Origin: Vitis vinifera
Taxonomy: Eukaryota; Streptophyta; Magnoliopsida; Vitales; Vitaceae
Assembly (NCBI RefSeq): GCF_030704535.1
Contig: NC_081821.1
Location: 77,001 to 141,000, forward strand
Direction: 5' to 3'
DNA: 64,000 nt
Shown: positions 46,724 to 59,089 of the stretch, one piece after another
Position numbering within the stretch: the first letter of the stretch is position 1
Layout: each line of letters opens with the position of its first letter
Position numbers and translations under genes: made by a program
Notes under the pieces: generated by a model
What the model was told of the DNA's origin: nothing
Database searches by the model: none
Seen by the model: only the letters and a program-made list of their open reading frames with translations

Positions 46724-49700
46724 ATGGCAACCAACAAAGAGAGGATTGAAGCCTTGGAGGCTGGACTCGGTGGTGTTCAAGATGGAATGCAACAACTTGA
46801 GGACACTGTCAATAGGCTATCTGAAATTTTCCTTTCAACTAGGGAAAACTCCAACAATCACAACAATGGGCGAGAAGGAATTGTCTAGCCACATCAAGAA
46901 GAGAATGACGGCGGCAGACAAATTTTTTCTTCCAAAATGGAAAAATTGGAATTTCCAAAATACTCTGGAGTTGATCCAACAGAATGGTTCAATCAGGTAG
47001 CTCAATTTTTCAAATTTCAAGGCACGACGGATAACATAAAGGTCTCTCTAGTATCTTTTCATCTTGAAGGAGAAGCTAATCAATGGTGACAATGGTTGTG
47101 TCGTGCTTACCAGGAGGAAGATCGATTGGTAGCTTGGGAGTTATTTGAGGAGGAACTATGGGCTCATTTTGGACCAACAAAGTGTGAAGATTTTGATGAA
47201 GCTCTAACCAAAGTTCGACAGATCGGATCCCTTAGTGATTACCAAAAAGAGTTCGAGAGGCTGGGTAATCGGGTTCATGGTTGGTCACAAAAGGCACTCG
47301 TCGGATCGTTCATGGGTGGATTGAGGTCAGAAATTTCTGAAACAACTTGTATGTTCAAGCCCAAAACCTTGAAGGAGGCGACAAGCTTGGCTCGCATGAA
47401 GGACAAACAACTACAATGCCAAAGACGAATTTCACAGCCACCACTACCTATTCGCACCCCGCTGGCTCTACCAACAACATCAAAAGCCTCACATGTCAAG
47501 AGACTATCGTGGGAAGAGATGCAAAGAAGACGTGCAAAAGGACTCTGTTTCAACTATGATGACAAATTCACTTCTGCCCATAGATGCAAGGGTCCTCAAA
47601 TTCTTCTATTGGAAGGTAGCATCGATGATGACTCAGAAGGAGACATTAAAGAGGCCAAAACTGACATTCCATCTGATCCCGAAATTTCACTGCATGCCTT
47701 AACCGGATGGACAACCGCGAAGACCAAGATTGGGACTCATGACATTGTGGTCTTCATTGACAGTGGCTCTACACATAATTTCATCAGTGACAAGGTGGCT
47801 GCTTTACTACATCTACTCGTGGTGCCCACTGCACCTTTCCACGTACGAGTTGCAAACGACCAACCATTAAAATGCCAAGGTCGATTCCACAACATCCATA
47901 TCCTTTTACAGGGTATTCCTTTTTCAATTACTTTTTACTCTTTACCACTAACTAGTTTAGACTTGGTGTTGGGTGTTCAATGGTTGGAACAACTAGGATC
48001 TGTTGTTTGTGATTGGAAGAGGATGACAATGGAGTTCCAATGGGCCAACAAACCTCGATTATTACAAGGATCCAACACTCGCATCCTTCAACAAGCATCA
48101 CTAGAAGCAATCTCAAAGGATATGAGACACACCAGCTCTATTTTTGCAATCTGCCTGCAACCACTAGATGCGCCATACCAGACCATCCAGCTAGACATGC
48201 AAACATTAATTGAGGCCTTTACTGCAATTTTTGAGAAACCCCAACCGTTACCACCAGTTTGGGAAATCGACCATTGTATTCCCCTCAAAAAAGGAACGAA
48301 GCCAATAAATGTACGCCCTTATAGGTATGCCTATTTTCAAAAGGCTGAAATTGAAAAACAAGTTCTTGACATGTTAAAATTGGGGGTAATTCGGCCTAGT
48401 ACCAGTCCATTTTCATTTCTTGTTTTGCTTGTTAAGAAAAAAAATGATACATGACGTTTTTGTACCGACTATCGAGCCCTTAATTCTGTTACCATCAAAG
48501 ATCGATTTCCCATTCCAATTGTCAATGATATGCTCGATGAACTTCATGGGGCATCTTATTTTACCAAACTCGATCTACGGGCTGGCCATCATCAGGTACG
48601 AGTCAATCCATCTGATATTCATAAAACTGCCTTTCGTACTCACAATGGTCATTATGAATATCTTGTTATGCCATTTGGTCTTTGTAATGCTCTATCCACT
48701 TTTCAAGCCATCATGAATTCCATATTTCGCCCTCACCTCTGACAATTCATTCTAGTCTTCTTTGATGATATTTTAATTTATAACCCCAATTAGAACATAC
48801 ATCTTGAACATGTTAAGCAAGCTTTTGAAATTTTGAGGCATCACACATTTTTTTTAAAACTAAAAAAATGTGCCTTTGGCCAGCAAGAATAAGAATACTT
48901 GGGGCATATTGTCACTGCTCATGGGGTCAAAGTGGACCAAAATAAAATACAGGCCATGCTTGATTGGCCTTGTCCTACTAATGTTTTAGAATTACATGGG
49001 TTCTTAGGCCTTATAGGTTACTATCGGAAGTTTGTTCGCAATTATGGCATCTTGGCTCGCCCACCCACTAATCTCTTGAAGAAAGGCCAATTTGGGTGGA
49101 CTGCAAAAGCTGAGACCTCCTTCAAGCTCTTTCAGCAAGCTATGACTACCACTCCCACCCTTGCCATGCCAAATTTTTAGCAACCATTCACTATTGAATC
49201 TGACGCTTCCGGGAATGGGATTGGCGTCGTGCTCACCCAATAAGGCAAGCCCATTGCCTTCATGAGTCGAGCCTTAGGAGTCTCCAAATTATCTTGGTCT
49301 ACATATGCCAAAGAGATGCTTGCCATCATTCATGCCATACGCACTTGGCGCCCTTATCTTCTCGGTTAGGAATTCTACATCCAAACTGACCAGTGGAGCC
49401 TCAAGTACTTACTTGAGCAGCGTATGGTAACACCAGAGCAGCAGAAATGGGTTGCAAAGCTACTTGACTATGATTATGAGATACTATATAAACTTGGCCG
49501 CGAAAACTCAGCCGTTGATGCTCTTTCTCGCATGCCAGGCTCTCAAACTCTTAATGTTTTATTTGTTTCGCAGGCTAAAATATGGGAGGAAATCAAAATA
49601 GCCTCAATAGACAATGCTTACATGGCCCGCATTAGCAAGCTCGCTGCTATCAAATCTGGTCTTCCCTACACCAACTGTCATGGGCTGATCTTCTACAAAA

Positions 49701-52700
49701 ATCGAGTGGTGGTGCCCCCTCAGTCCCATATCCTGAATCAGTTACTACATGAATTCCATGACTCTCCTCTTGGTGGCCACTGATTACTACCCAAAAAGTG
49801 CTATTTTACACCTTTAATTCATTATGTTTTAAGCACTTTTGTGTATTAGTTCTCCATCTTTATCCCAATTGGCATGTTAAGGACCTAGCAATGACTTCTA
49901 ATCATATTTGTGGCTAGTTTTAGTGTTTTGACAGCTTTTTGGATCATTAAGACAAGCCAAGCAAATGAGAGAAGCAAAGAGAAAATGAAGAAAACAGAGG
50001 ACAGCAGCTGCAGTCTTCTTTCTCACTTTTGGAGCACTTCCCGAAGTCCATTTTCAAAGCTCAGGAAGTCAAAAGTCCAACGTTTCAAACCATGTACGAT
50101 TTGGAGTTGAAATGAGGAAGATATGGCCTTCGGAAGACAACTGCATCAGCTAAAGGACAATTTCGCACCTTGCGAAATTGGAACTCCAACGTGCGAAATT
50201 TAAAGTGGATGGCAGCTGTGCATTCGCGGTGAAGTCCAACATGCGAAATCAACTTGCGAGATTTTCGCAAGTCACCATGCAACGTGCGAAACCTACATGC
50301 GAACTGGGATATTTATGCACCGACTCTTTTAGATCTCTTCTTCAGATATTTTTATATAAATTTCCATTCTTCTCCTTGTAATCCACGAACCATAAGATTT
50401 CTTAGCTAGGAAGGTTGGAAAAACTTCTCTATATATATTCCCTTGCATCCATTGTAAGACAGCGACGGATAGAAGTATGTAAGACATCGATCAATATATA
50501 GATATTTAAATATATAGAATATACAGAGCCTTGCTCTGTTTTTTTCTCTCTTCTCCTGTTCTTCCCCATTTCTATTTTCTTAGTAGCCAAACAGCCTCTG
50601 AGGGCTTTTCCTTAGAGGAGGATGATTGGCTAAAACTGTTAGTTTCTCAAAGTATGGATGTTATGTTATGTGATGACTTGGATGCAATCCCATGGAAATT
50701 TCTCGCACCTGGAAGGTAAGGTAGTCGTTTTTCATTAAAGGTTCATTAATGCAAAGTTTGGTTTTTATTTCCTTTGGACAACTTCCAACGGCCAATACTT
50801 GATAAGCTTTTGGATTTCTATCCATTAGTTATCTCCTACGAGCTATTGGAAGGTGAGGTTTTCAATTCCAAGTTTTGCATTAATCCGTTAGAACCAATTT
50901 CAATGGCCATTGAAAGGTGAGTTTATCACTTGGAATGACTTTGAGTTGCCAATATTTGGTAAGCTTTTGGCTTTAGACCATTAGTTATCTCTTACGAGCC
51001 ATTCAAAGGAAGTCTAAGGTGAATAACCCTTGATGAAATTCACTACCATCTATTTTGCCATTTTAAAGGATTAAAACTTGATTTGCTAAATCCATACTGG
51101 TTCGGGAAGCAAGCATCACCATAGTTGCAACCCCAACGCGAGGAGTCTATCCTGAAATTTCCAATTTGCATAAGAGCCAGAGCATAGCTATCCTATCTTT
51201 GAGAAACTTGTTTTTACACCCTTTCATTTTAGTCTTTAATGTTAGCTTAGATTAGTTTAAATCTTTCTAAAACATTTACATCTTCTTTTAAAGCTAACAT
51301 CCATAAGAAAATCACCTATTTTCCTAATTTGAATATCACTTGTGTTTGCGAAAACCCTTCCCAGTGAACGATCCTAGAACCACTATGCTATAGTAGCTTG
51401 GCTACTTTAGTAATAGTATTCAAGGTATAAATTTTGTTGATACGCCTTTAAAGCTAAGCTACCATGAGTCGCATCAGCCACTCCGGAGTGCTGTGCACAT
51501 GTAAAGTATCGCTCAACAGTTTATTGGCCCTCAATGTATCGCATGGTGAATGAGTACAAATCCTCTTGTGATGTTTGTCAACTAGCTAAGGCATCCACCT
51601 TGTCCCCTGCTGGTCTCTTACAGCTGCTGCCCATTCCTTGTCAAGTATGGGATGACATCACCATGGATTTCATTGAAGGACTGCCCCCATCCCGAGGCAA
51701 GAACACAATCTTTGTGGTCGTCAATTGCCTTAGCAAATCAACTCACTCCTTGGCCTTAACTCACCATTTTTCTGCCAAGATGGAAGCATAAAAATTTGTT
51801 GAGGGTGTCGTAAAATTACACGACATGCCCAGATCAATTATTAGTGACCGTGATCCAATTTTCATAAGCAACTTTAGGCTTGAATTCTTTAAATTGTCCA
51901 GCACACAATTAAAGATGAGTTCCGCATACCATCCCCAAACTGATGGGCAAACCGAAATCGTCAATCGCTGTGTTGAGCAATATCTACATTGTCTAGTTCA
52001 CCAGCAACCACGAAAATGGTACTCCTTTCTTCCCTGGCCAGAGTTTTGGTACAGTACGACTTACCATGTTTCAACCGACATGTCACATTTTCAAGCTTTG
52101 TATGGTCGCCCTCTCCCCATGATTCCACACTATTAGTTGGGCTCTTCTCCAGTTAATGAGGTCGACCAAAACTTGGCCTCACGCAATGATCTTCTCAATA
52201 AGCTCAAACTCAACTTACATCAAGCTTCCAATCGGGTGGAACAAATCGCCGATTCAAAAAGGCGGGACATCGAATTCAATGAAGGAGACCTTGTTTTCCT
52301 TAAACTGCATCCTTGTCGCTAACAAATAGTGTTCAAAAGAGCATCTCAGAAACTTGCTTACCGGTTTTATGGGCCCTTTCCAATTGAGAAACGCATTGTC
52401 AAGGTAGCATATCAACTCCAACTTCCTGCGGGGTCTCGCATCCATCCGGTATTCCATGTTTCTTTGTTAAAAAAATAAGATTGGTGATTCAAGTGCAGGT
52501 TGTCCTACTTTGCCACCTCTCACCGATGATGGTGCTCTCATCATCGAACCTGCAGAAATCATAGACACTCGTTGGCTTAAAAAATTGGGGAAATTTTTTG
52601 AAGAGTGCTTGGTCAAATGGAAACACCTTTCTGTTGAAGATGCTACTTAGGAGAATGCAACAAAGTTGCAAGATCAGTTCTCTGACTTGGACCTTGGGGA

Positions 52701-52712
52701 CAAGGTTCCAGT
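46724..52712 (+). pseudogene. gag-pol polyprotein remnant of the chromovirus
   Basis: Domains in order: Gag (from 46724, with early TAG and TGA stops); a degraded zinc knuckle (CFNYDDKF, the second Cys is Tyr, near 47550); protease with DSGSTHNF (near 47759); reverse transcriptase with FFDDILIY (near 48755); RNase H with IESDASGNG (near 49195); integrase zinc finger interrupted after LGGH by the solo LTR; integrase core with DFIEGLP, ISDRDP and TEIVNR; and a chromodomain-like end (DTRWLKKL ... LVKWKH). At least a dozen in-frame stops are spread over the length, most explainable by C-to-T or G-to-A changes. It cannot encode an active polyprotein. Catalytic residues of RT and integrase are still readable. 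Confidence 0.9.
49781..51476 (+). mobile_element. solo LTR nested in the chromovirus integrase
   Basis: 1696 bp from TGATTACTAC to GAGTCGCATCA, with GCCAC exactly duplicated at both sides (49776-49780 and 51477-51481). It splits the integrase zinc-finger region between the His pair and the Cys pair. It is the same family as 42070-43898 and the 3' LTR at 2025-3680. Confidence 0.95.
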
Positions 52713-52713
52713 A

Positions 52714-52727
52714 AAAGTGGGGGGTAT
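52714..52727 (+). other. polypurine tract
   Basis: AAAAGTGGGGGGTAT directly before the 3' LTR, the expected plus-strand primer. Confidence 0.8.
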
Positions 52728-53094
52728 TGATAAACCATGAAGATCTCAGCGTGTTTCTCGGCCAAATTAGAAATATTTGGACTGAGTCTTGAGTTGCAAG
52801 CTTGGAGAAGAAGTTTGTTTGTGTTAAGAGTCTTTATTTCAGTTGGAGTCCTATTATTCTGCAAGAAGTCCTATTCTTCTACTAGTTTTTTTATTTCTGC
52901 TTCCATGATTTAATTTCTGTTTGTGCACAATAGTTGTGGCCGTAAATTTAGGAAGAGTGGTTAGAAAATATATGTATTTAAATTCTTTCAATGAATAAAA
53001 AGAATATCAGAAAATTGTTCAAAACAGTGTGGTATGTTCTCACCCGAAGAGTACACTTTATCTTTATTTCAGGAGATTTGGCTGGGACCTAACG
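52728..53094 (+). repeat. 3' LTR
   Basis: Starts TGATAAACCA and ends GACCTAACG. The last base differs from the 5' LTR (A there). Confidence 0.9.
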
Positions 53095-53526
53095 CCTTTC
53101 TTCTCTCGTTTACCGCTCTATTTAAAATATTGCCAATCTTTAAATAATCCCCGTTTTTGGCTATATGTAAAAGTGTTGTTTGTAAAGAAGCTCCAAGAGA
53201 TCATTTTTGTATTCATTTCCCTGCACCTCTCCTTTTTCCTAGTTGGTTAGAGATTCTGCATATATTATTTCTTCATTTCCCTTTTTCACACCCTGATTAT
53301 CTTTTGTAGAAGTTGAAACAAAAGAGAATTGATAATTTCTTGAAATTCATTGTCTTATTTGCCTGGGTTATCTTCTTATTCTATTCTTGGTAAAAAAGAG
53401 CATTATATTGATAGTGCAAGATGCAACACAACTCAATAACATACCAATGCCATTTATTGTCCGAGAATGCATTTGAAGAAGATAGTTTTCCATGATTCAA
53501 AATAAACAGTTTTAGTCGATAGGTGT
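53095..53526. other. intron-like host DNA before the SURNod19 coding exon
   Basis: AT-rich, with no coding signal. It is probably the right half of the SURNod19 5' intron that the retroelement split. Confidence 0.45.
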
Positions 53527-53595
53527 TTGATTTCCAGTTCAATGACATCCCCCAAAAGAAACTTTGTAGAAATTACTTTGACATCTACCCAGAAA

Positions 53596-54410
53596 ATGTG
53601 GCACCGAGGCTGGTTGTGGTCCTTAGCAATACTACTGTTGGCTGCATTAAGCGCAGAGTCTTCACAAACTCTTACAGGGAAAGAAAAATCTGTTGTATTT
53701 TTGTCACCTGAGTTTGTCCTAGGACCAGGATCGGTAGTCAATAGGTACTACCAAAATGTCAACCTTCCAAGAGGTCACATTGCTCTCAAGAATTTCAATG
53801 CCGAAGTAGTTGATGAGGCAAGGTTGCCTGTTCCCCTTCAGGAAACTTATCTCCACCACTGGGTTATTGAAAGATACTATCAGCGTAAAGGTGTGGAAGC
53901 TCCTGAACACAGTTCCATAAAGGAGGCCCGCAATCCAGAGTTCATAACTGTGAGGAACAGTGGAATATGTCAGAGTAATGTTCTTGGACAGTATTTTTGG
54001 CCTTGGATCTGAAACACGGCGAACAGTCACACATGTGCCAGACCCTTATGGAATAGAAATTGGTGATCCAGATGAAATTCCTGATGGGTACGAGGAGAAA
54101 TGGTTGCTTAATATTCATGCAATTGACACTCGGGGTATGGAAGATAGGTTGGGATGCACTGAATGTAGGTGTGATCTTTATAATGTTACAAAGGATGAAT
54201 ACGGTGATCCTTTGAGTTCGGACTATAAAGGAGGCTTGAGATGTTGCTATGATTAGACACAATGCAGAATTAAAAATGGTTTTGAAAGGCGCCAAGAGAA
54301 GCCTCTATGTGAGATATACAGTGAAGTGGGTTGATTGGGACAACTCTGTTGTGCCAGTTAAAATTTATATATTTGATGTCACTAATGCTTGGAAAAGGTG
54401 GAATGCTTTT
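53596..54410 (+). pseudogene. SURNod19-type secreted protein, main exon (broken)
   Basis: From ATG 53596 a signal peptide (MWHRGWLWSLAILLLAALSA) leads into the SURNod19 domain (FLSPEFVLGPGSV, HIALKNFNAEVVDEA, ETYLHHWVIERYY). The domain family is stress- and nodulation-induced and extracellular; its biochemical role is not known. The breaks are an extra T in the run 53994-53998, which shifts the frame before GLGSETRR; a TAG at 54254-54256 between CCYD and TQC; and a second one-base shift near 54284-54288 before GAKRSLYVRYTVKWVDWD. The match stops after WKR near 54407; about 14 family residues are then missing. The frame also opens upstream to 53527, but the signal peptide supports the later ATG. 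Confidence 0.85.
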
Positions 54411-54439
54411 TTAGACACAAAAATTTTAGTACATTAAAT

Positions 54440-55469
54440 TACCACTAATTTGATATTCAAAATAAATAAATATCTTTTTATCGATAAGTTTCTTAAGAAA
54501 AAAAACTAATCTCCTACCATAAAAAGGATAATAATAATTATAAGAAAAATATATTATTATTATTATTATCTTATTGGTAAAACCTCTAAAAGAATAGAAG
54601 TTGTTAAAATCACGAAATTAAATCCCTTGAATGAAGCAACTAAAATCCAAAATTCGAAATTCAAATTATCTGCCTTCACCTATAACTAAAGGTGACTTCT
54701 TTCAAGGAATGAGAGAAATTCAGAAATTGAGAAATCAGAAAAATCCAAAATAAGGAAAATCCTAAAGAGAAAATCTAGAGGCAACTTCGTACAGGAAAAG
54801 AAACTTCACAACAAAAGAAAAGGTTTCATCGAATCTCCCTACAAGTTCGGTAAATGACAAAAGAACTGCTACACACGTTTTTCGCCATTCAACGAGTTCA
54901 TTAAAGAATAAGTCACTTGTGACCCATGATTGACATTCGAAATCAAGAAAACGTCATCGTTGTTTTTCAAGTTATAGTCAAAATGAAAGAATCAAAGGGA
55001 AAATATTATTTTGTAAAGAATATTATATTTGAGATTGAACCTCAATATTTTTAATTTTGATAAATATTTTGTTCGCATTATTTTTACTATTGTTTTGCTC
55101 AACCATTTACGAAATTTGTGTGTATAGCTTCAACATATCATAGTGCAAGGCATAATTACATGGTAAGAACTTCCCTTTGTATTTGAATTCTTCAATTTAT
55201 TTGTCTAATTTTAGAGATATCATCATATCAAGCTAAGATATAAATAAGCAATGAGTTTGTGCGTGTGCATGTGAGTGTGTTTGTGTGTGCGTGACTTCCA
55301 TAAAAGCATAATGAACCGGTCCAATTTCCACAGGACTTTTAGATGTCCTAGTAGTGAACTACTGGATTTGTCTTATTGGGGAAAATTGAAACCACAACTT
55401 TGGTGCTAAATCTTTGACAAATGTAGAGGACTCTTGCTATAGGCATATTTACCAATGGAAAAGTGCTAG
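54440..55469. other. AT-rich intron-like DNA
   Basis: No gene. A TTA-type microsatellite lies at 54550-54572 and a GT-rich run at 55258-55292. It probably belongs to the intron between SURNod19 exons. Confidence 0.5.
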
Positions 55470-56195
55470 TGTAGACCCTCAATTTTGTCCCTTGACATTG
55501 ACATGTATCTTAGGGGTGTCGCCCACACCCAATTTTTGTATGTCATGGCCATGGAGCTCTTGTTGGGCTTAATCGATTTTCAAACCTCACGTGAGTTCAC
55601 CTATGGTTCAATTTAGTGCGAGTGTTTGGTCCATTACGAGATATCGTAATGGCCAATTCCTTGGTTCATATCATGCTACAGGATAGAGGTTAAGGTCTCC
55701 ATAAAAAATTATTTATAGACCCTCAATTTTGTCCCTTGACACTTGCATGTATCATGGGGGTGTCACCCGCACCCAATTTTTGTATGTCACGGCCATGGAG
55801 ACCTTGTTGGGCTTAATCGGTTTTCGGACCTCACGTGAGTTCACCTATGGTTCGATTTAGTGCGAGCGTTTGGTCCATTATGAAATGTTGTCATGACCAA
55901 TTCCTTGGTTCATATCATGCTACAGGATATAGGTTAAGGTCTCCACAAAAAATTATTTATAGACCCTCAATTTTGTCTCTTGACACTTGCATGTATCTTG
56001 GGGTGTCACCCACACCCAATTTTTGTATGTCACGGCCATGGAGCCCTTGTTGGGCTTAATTGATTTTCAGACCTCACGTGAGTTCACCTATGGTTCGATT
56101 TAATGCGAGAGTTTGGTCAATTATGAAATGTTGTCATAGCCAATTCCTTGGTTCATATCATGCTACAAGGTAGAGGTTAAGGTCTCCAAAAAAAA
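55470..56195. repeat. 244-bp tandem repeat, three units
   Basis: Units start at 55472, 55716 and 55960 (TAGACCCTCAATTTTGTC), a regular 244-bp period. They share GTCACGGCCATGGAG, CCTCACGTGAGTTCACC and GGTTAAGGTCTCCA. The first unit begins at the element terminus. Confidence 0.95.
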
Positions 56196-56204
56196 AACTT
56201 TAGT

Positions 56205-56750
56205 TCAGTTGGAGCTCGTTGAAGCCCATCCCAATTGGAGCACTCTAACTTGTTTTAATCATTTCTTCCTTATCCAAGCTCAGAATTGTGCACCATTTTT
56301 TTTTTGTTGGATTTCTTACTCTTCAAGAAATATTTTGTCAAAATTTGAGAATTTTTCTCAACCGGATTGACCGATTTGCCTGGCCAACTCACTGAAGCCC
56401 ATCCCAATTGAAACACTCGGTTTTTTTTAGTCATTTCTCCTTCATCCGTGCTCAGAATTACGCACCATTTATTTTTATTTTTTGATTCCTTACTCTTCAA
56501 GGAATATTTTTTCAAAATTTGAGAATTTTTCTCAACCGGCTTGACCAATTTGCAATCGGCTCAGCCGGTTCATCAGGGCAACTCGTTGAAGCCTATCCAA
56601 ATTGGAGCACTCTAGCTTGTTTTAGTCATTTCTCCCTCCTTTGAGCTCAGAATTGCGTACCATTTTTTTTGTTAGATTCATTACTCTTCAAGGAATATTC
56701 TATCAAATTTTGGGAATTTTTTTCAACCATATAAATTGGTTTGCAGGTTG
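56205..56750. repeat. tandem repeat of about 180 bp, three units
   Basis: Three imperfect units with the words GTTGAAGCCCATCCCAATTGG, GAGCTCAGAATT, TTACTCTTCAAGGAATATT and TTTTTCTCAACCGG start near 56217, 56391 and 56585. Confidence 0.9.
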
Positions 56751-58083
56751 ATTGCAACCCACCCCGAATCCATGTTGATTCTTGATGGGTAAGCAATGGG
56801 GGATTTATGAGAGGTAGCTACCCGCCTTGTGACTGAAGGAGGAGTTGAATAAACTGGAGTTCCAAGGCTGATGGTGGGAAATTCCAAAGCTAGAGGGGAA
56901 GAAAAATGAGGTGGTGCAGATGCTGAGGGAGGAAGTTGGTATAAAAGGATTTTCAAAGAGGGTGTGAAGAGAAGGTTTTGGAAATTTTGGATGAGAGGTT
57001 CTGCTAGGGTGACGATTGAAAGTGGGGGAGATGGGACATTGAGATTGGAAAAAGAGAAAAGAGAGAGAGGAGATAGGGAAATATAGTAAGGAGTGACAAA
57101 AACTGGTTTGAGAAAAGAAGAGGAGAGTCGGCTGGTTCTCAAGCATATAGAGGGAAGGAAGAGCCTGCTAAAAGCCCAATAGTCCTTGCTGGAAATGAGC
57201 ACTCTCAGGTATGTCTATTGTGGATTTTTTGTTCGTCTTGATTATCATGTGGCCTTTCCTTTCTATTTGCTATTTTCTGTGGGTTACATGACTGAGGTCT
57301 GATATTAGGCCATATGTTTGTTTTTATTGGATTCTTGAGCCATTCTTGGATTGTGGTTGTTAATCCATCTTTGTTTCTTTAGTTTTGGTTTAGAAATAAT
57401 CTGAATTTGCTTTAGTTTTACTATGCATTACATGAGAGGTTATATTCTAGTCCATATCTTAAATTCGTTTTGGGTCATCTCACTCAAAAAGAACCAGTGA
57501 TTTGTGTACAGAATGGCAACTGACTGCATTGCTAGGGGTTTTCAGTTATCTTCAGTGGTGTGCTTTGTCTGAGAAAATGTATCCAATTGTAGGATTATTT
57601 ATTACTTTATATATGAACCGTTGGGGTTAAATCTGTGGATAGGAATTGCTTGCATGCATTGTAGAAATGGAAACAAAACTCGAAAAGGTATTGGATAGTA
57701 AAAGAAAAATTGTGGTTGGCTGGAAGAGGAAGCGGGCGACTCAGTATGCAGCATACTTATATGCTTTGAACTCAAAGAAAAATAGGCTTTGAAAACGGAG
57801 AAAATTAGATGGGTACAGAATGAATAATGGACTTAATTTTGAAAAATCTTTGCTTAAAGGTTATTCAAATTTTATGAAAATTGAGTTGCCACAACGCATA
57901 ATGTTTTATGTAAATGGTGACTAGACTGATTTCCCTCAAAATATCGTTACCTTGGTGAGGAAAGATTTTCAGATAGGGAAGTCATATACTGAGGTTAAAC
58001 TCAATAGTAATTGCTTTATGCTAGACTTCATGCACATGGTACAGGTAGATATGAAATTAGGTTTACAATAACCTATTATTTAG

Positions 58084-58233
58084 ATTGAGAAGGCTGGTGG
58101 TGAATGCTTGACATTTGATCAGTTGGCTCTCAAAATTTCTCTTGGGCAGAACGCGGATCTATTGAGGGGTCCAAATAATGCTCATGAAACAATAGAACAC
58201 TTGAGTAAAGCTCTTGGTGTGCCATACAGCCAC
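58084..58233 (+). pseudogene. RPL18: 60S ribosomal protein L18 (eL18) internal-exon fragment
   Basis: Fifty codons match the C-terminal third of plant eL18: [16 protein letters not shown], then [20 protein letters not shown], ending LGVPYSH. The family continues with a basic tail that is absent here. The match begins right after a TTTAG acceptor-like site, so intron DNA is retained and the piece was copied from a genomic exon, not from spliced mRNA. There are no stops, but several usually basic or conserved residues have changed. The sequence then turns into a C/A-rich tract. Confidence 0.85.
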
Positions 58234-58760
58234 CCATGCAGCCGCATCCCCTCACAACCATCCTATAGCTCCCATACTACCTATATGCAGCTCAAGGTCT
58301 CCCTTACACCTCACCCATTCAGCCGCACCCCCTCACGACCATCCCATAACTCCCATACTGCCCATATACAGCTCAAGGTCTCTCTCACACCTTACCATGC
58401 AGCCGCCCCTAATCATATGCTCACCCACACATCACCACCATGCAGCTGCATCCCACCTTCAACTCACCCATGGCCTTCGCACACCATCATACAACCACAT
58501 GCTCGCCCACACGGCCCACCATGCAACCATACCTCATCACAACTCACTCACATAGTCCACACAACTCACCATGCAACCGTACCTGCCTCTCATGCACTCA
58601 CAAAGCCCACACAACTCACCAAGTTGCCACTATGAACATACACACACAGCCACCGTCAACTTATCCCACTCACAATGCCCACCCATCATCCCTGGAACAT
58701 CATCTAGCTTCGGTCCTCAGCTTCTATCAGTCCAGACCTCATTCTCCACTACCACTAGCA
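58234..58760 (+). repeat. C/A-rich, G-poor tract with an internal duplication (element B)
   Basis: Rich in CACCCAT, CATGCA and CCTCACA words. A unit of about 87 bp (CAGCCGCA.CCCCTCAC ... CAGCTCAAGGTCTC) is present twice at about 58240-58400. Open frames through it translate as His/Pro/Ser/Thr-rich and are not taken as genes. Confidence 0.75.
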
Positions 58761-59089
58761 CCGACCCATGTGAAAGAAAATGCATGTGACTTTCATGAAT
58801 TCGGTGGCCTATAATTGATCTTTGGCAGCCAATTTTTTTTATGGAGAAGTATGGAATTTGTGGTTGTTAGTGGACGAAATTCAAGTGGAAAAGATGGTAA
58901 TTCCCAACCGAAAGTCAACGGAATTAGAATAGCTAAGTTTCAGCCACATAATGAAGTTTCATGGCTACATTTTAATGGTCGTTTGGTGAATATTAGAGGT
59001 TACATATATAGGGTTTGGTCATGGTTGAAAATTCTCTTAATTCAAGTAGAAATACGACTAAATTTTAGTAAATTTAGTGGTTGCATATG

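Larger units (their letters stand above)
46350..53094 (+). mobile_element. chromodomain Ty3/gypsy retrotransposon (degenerate, near full length)
   Basis: Two similar LTRs (46350-46701 and 52728-53094) flank a tRNA-Met-type primer site, gag-pol remnants and a polypurine tract. Without the nested solo LTR it is about 5 kb. Small LTRs and a C-terminal chromodomain fit the chromoviruses, perhaps the Reina clade. The LTRs differ by a moderate number of substitutions and small indels, so it is not recent. No clean 5-bp target duplication could be matched at the two outer ends. Confidence 0.9.

Noticed and set aside
46345..53099. A target duplication for the chromovirus
   Set aside because: TCTTC on the left does not match the bases right after the 3' LTR; only shifted CT-rich words agree, so no duplication is claimed.
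47275..53741. Minus-strand open frames opposite gag-pol and opposite the SURNod19 exon
   Set aside because: They are shadows of the plus-strand coding frames without splice or domain support.
58108..58814. A 175-codon open frame as a novel His/Pro-rich protein
   Set aside because: Its first 42 codons are part of the RPL18 fragment and the rest is a C/A-rich low-complexity tract.
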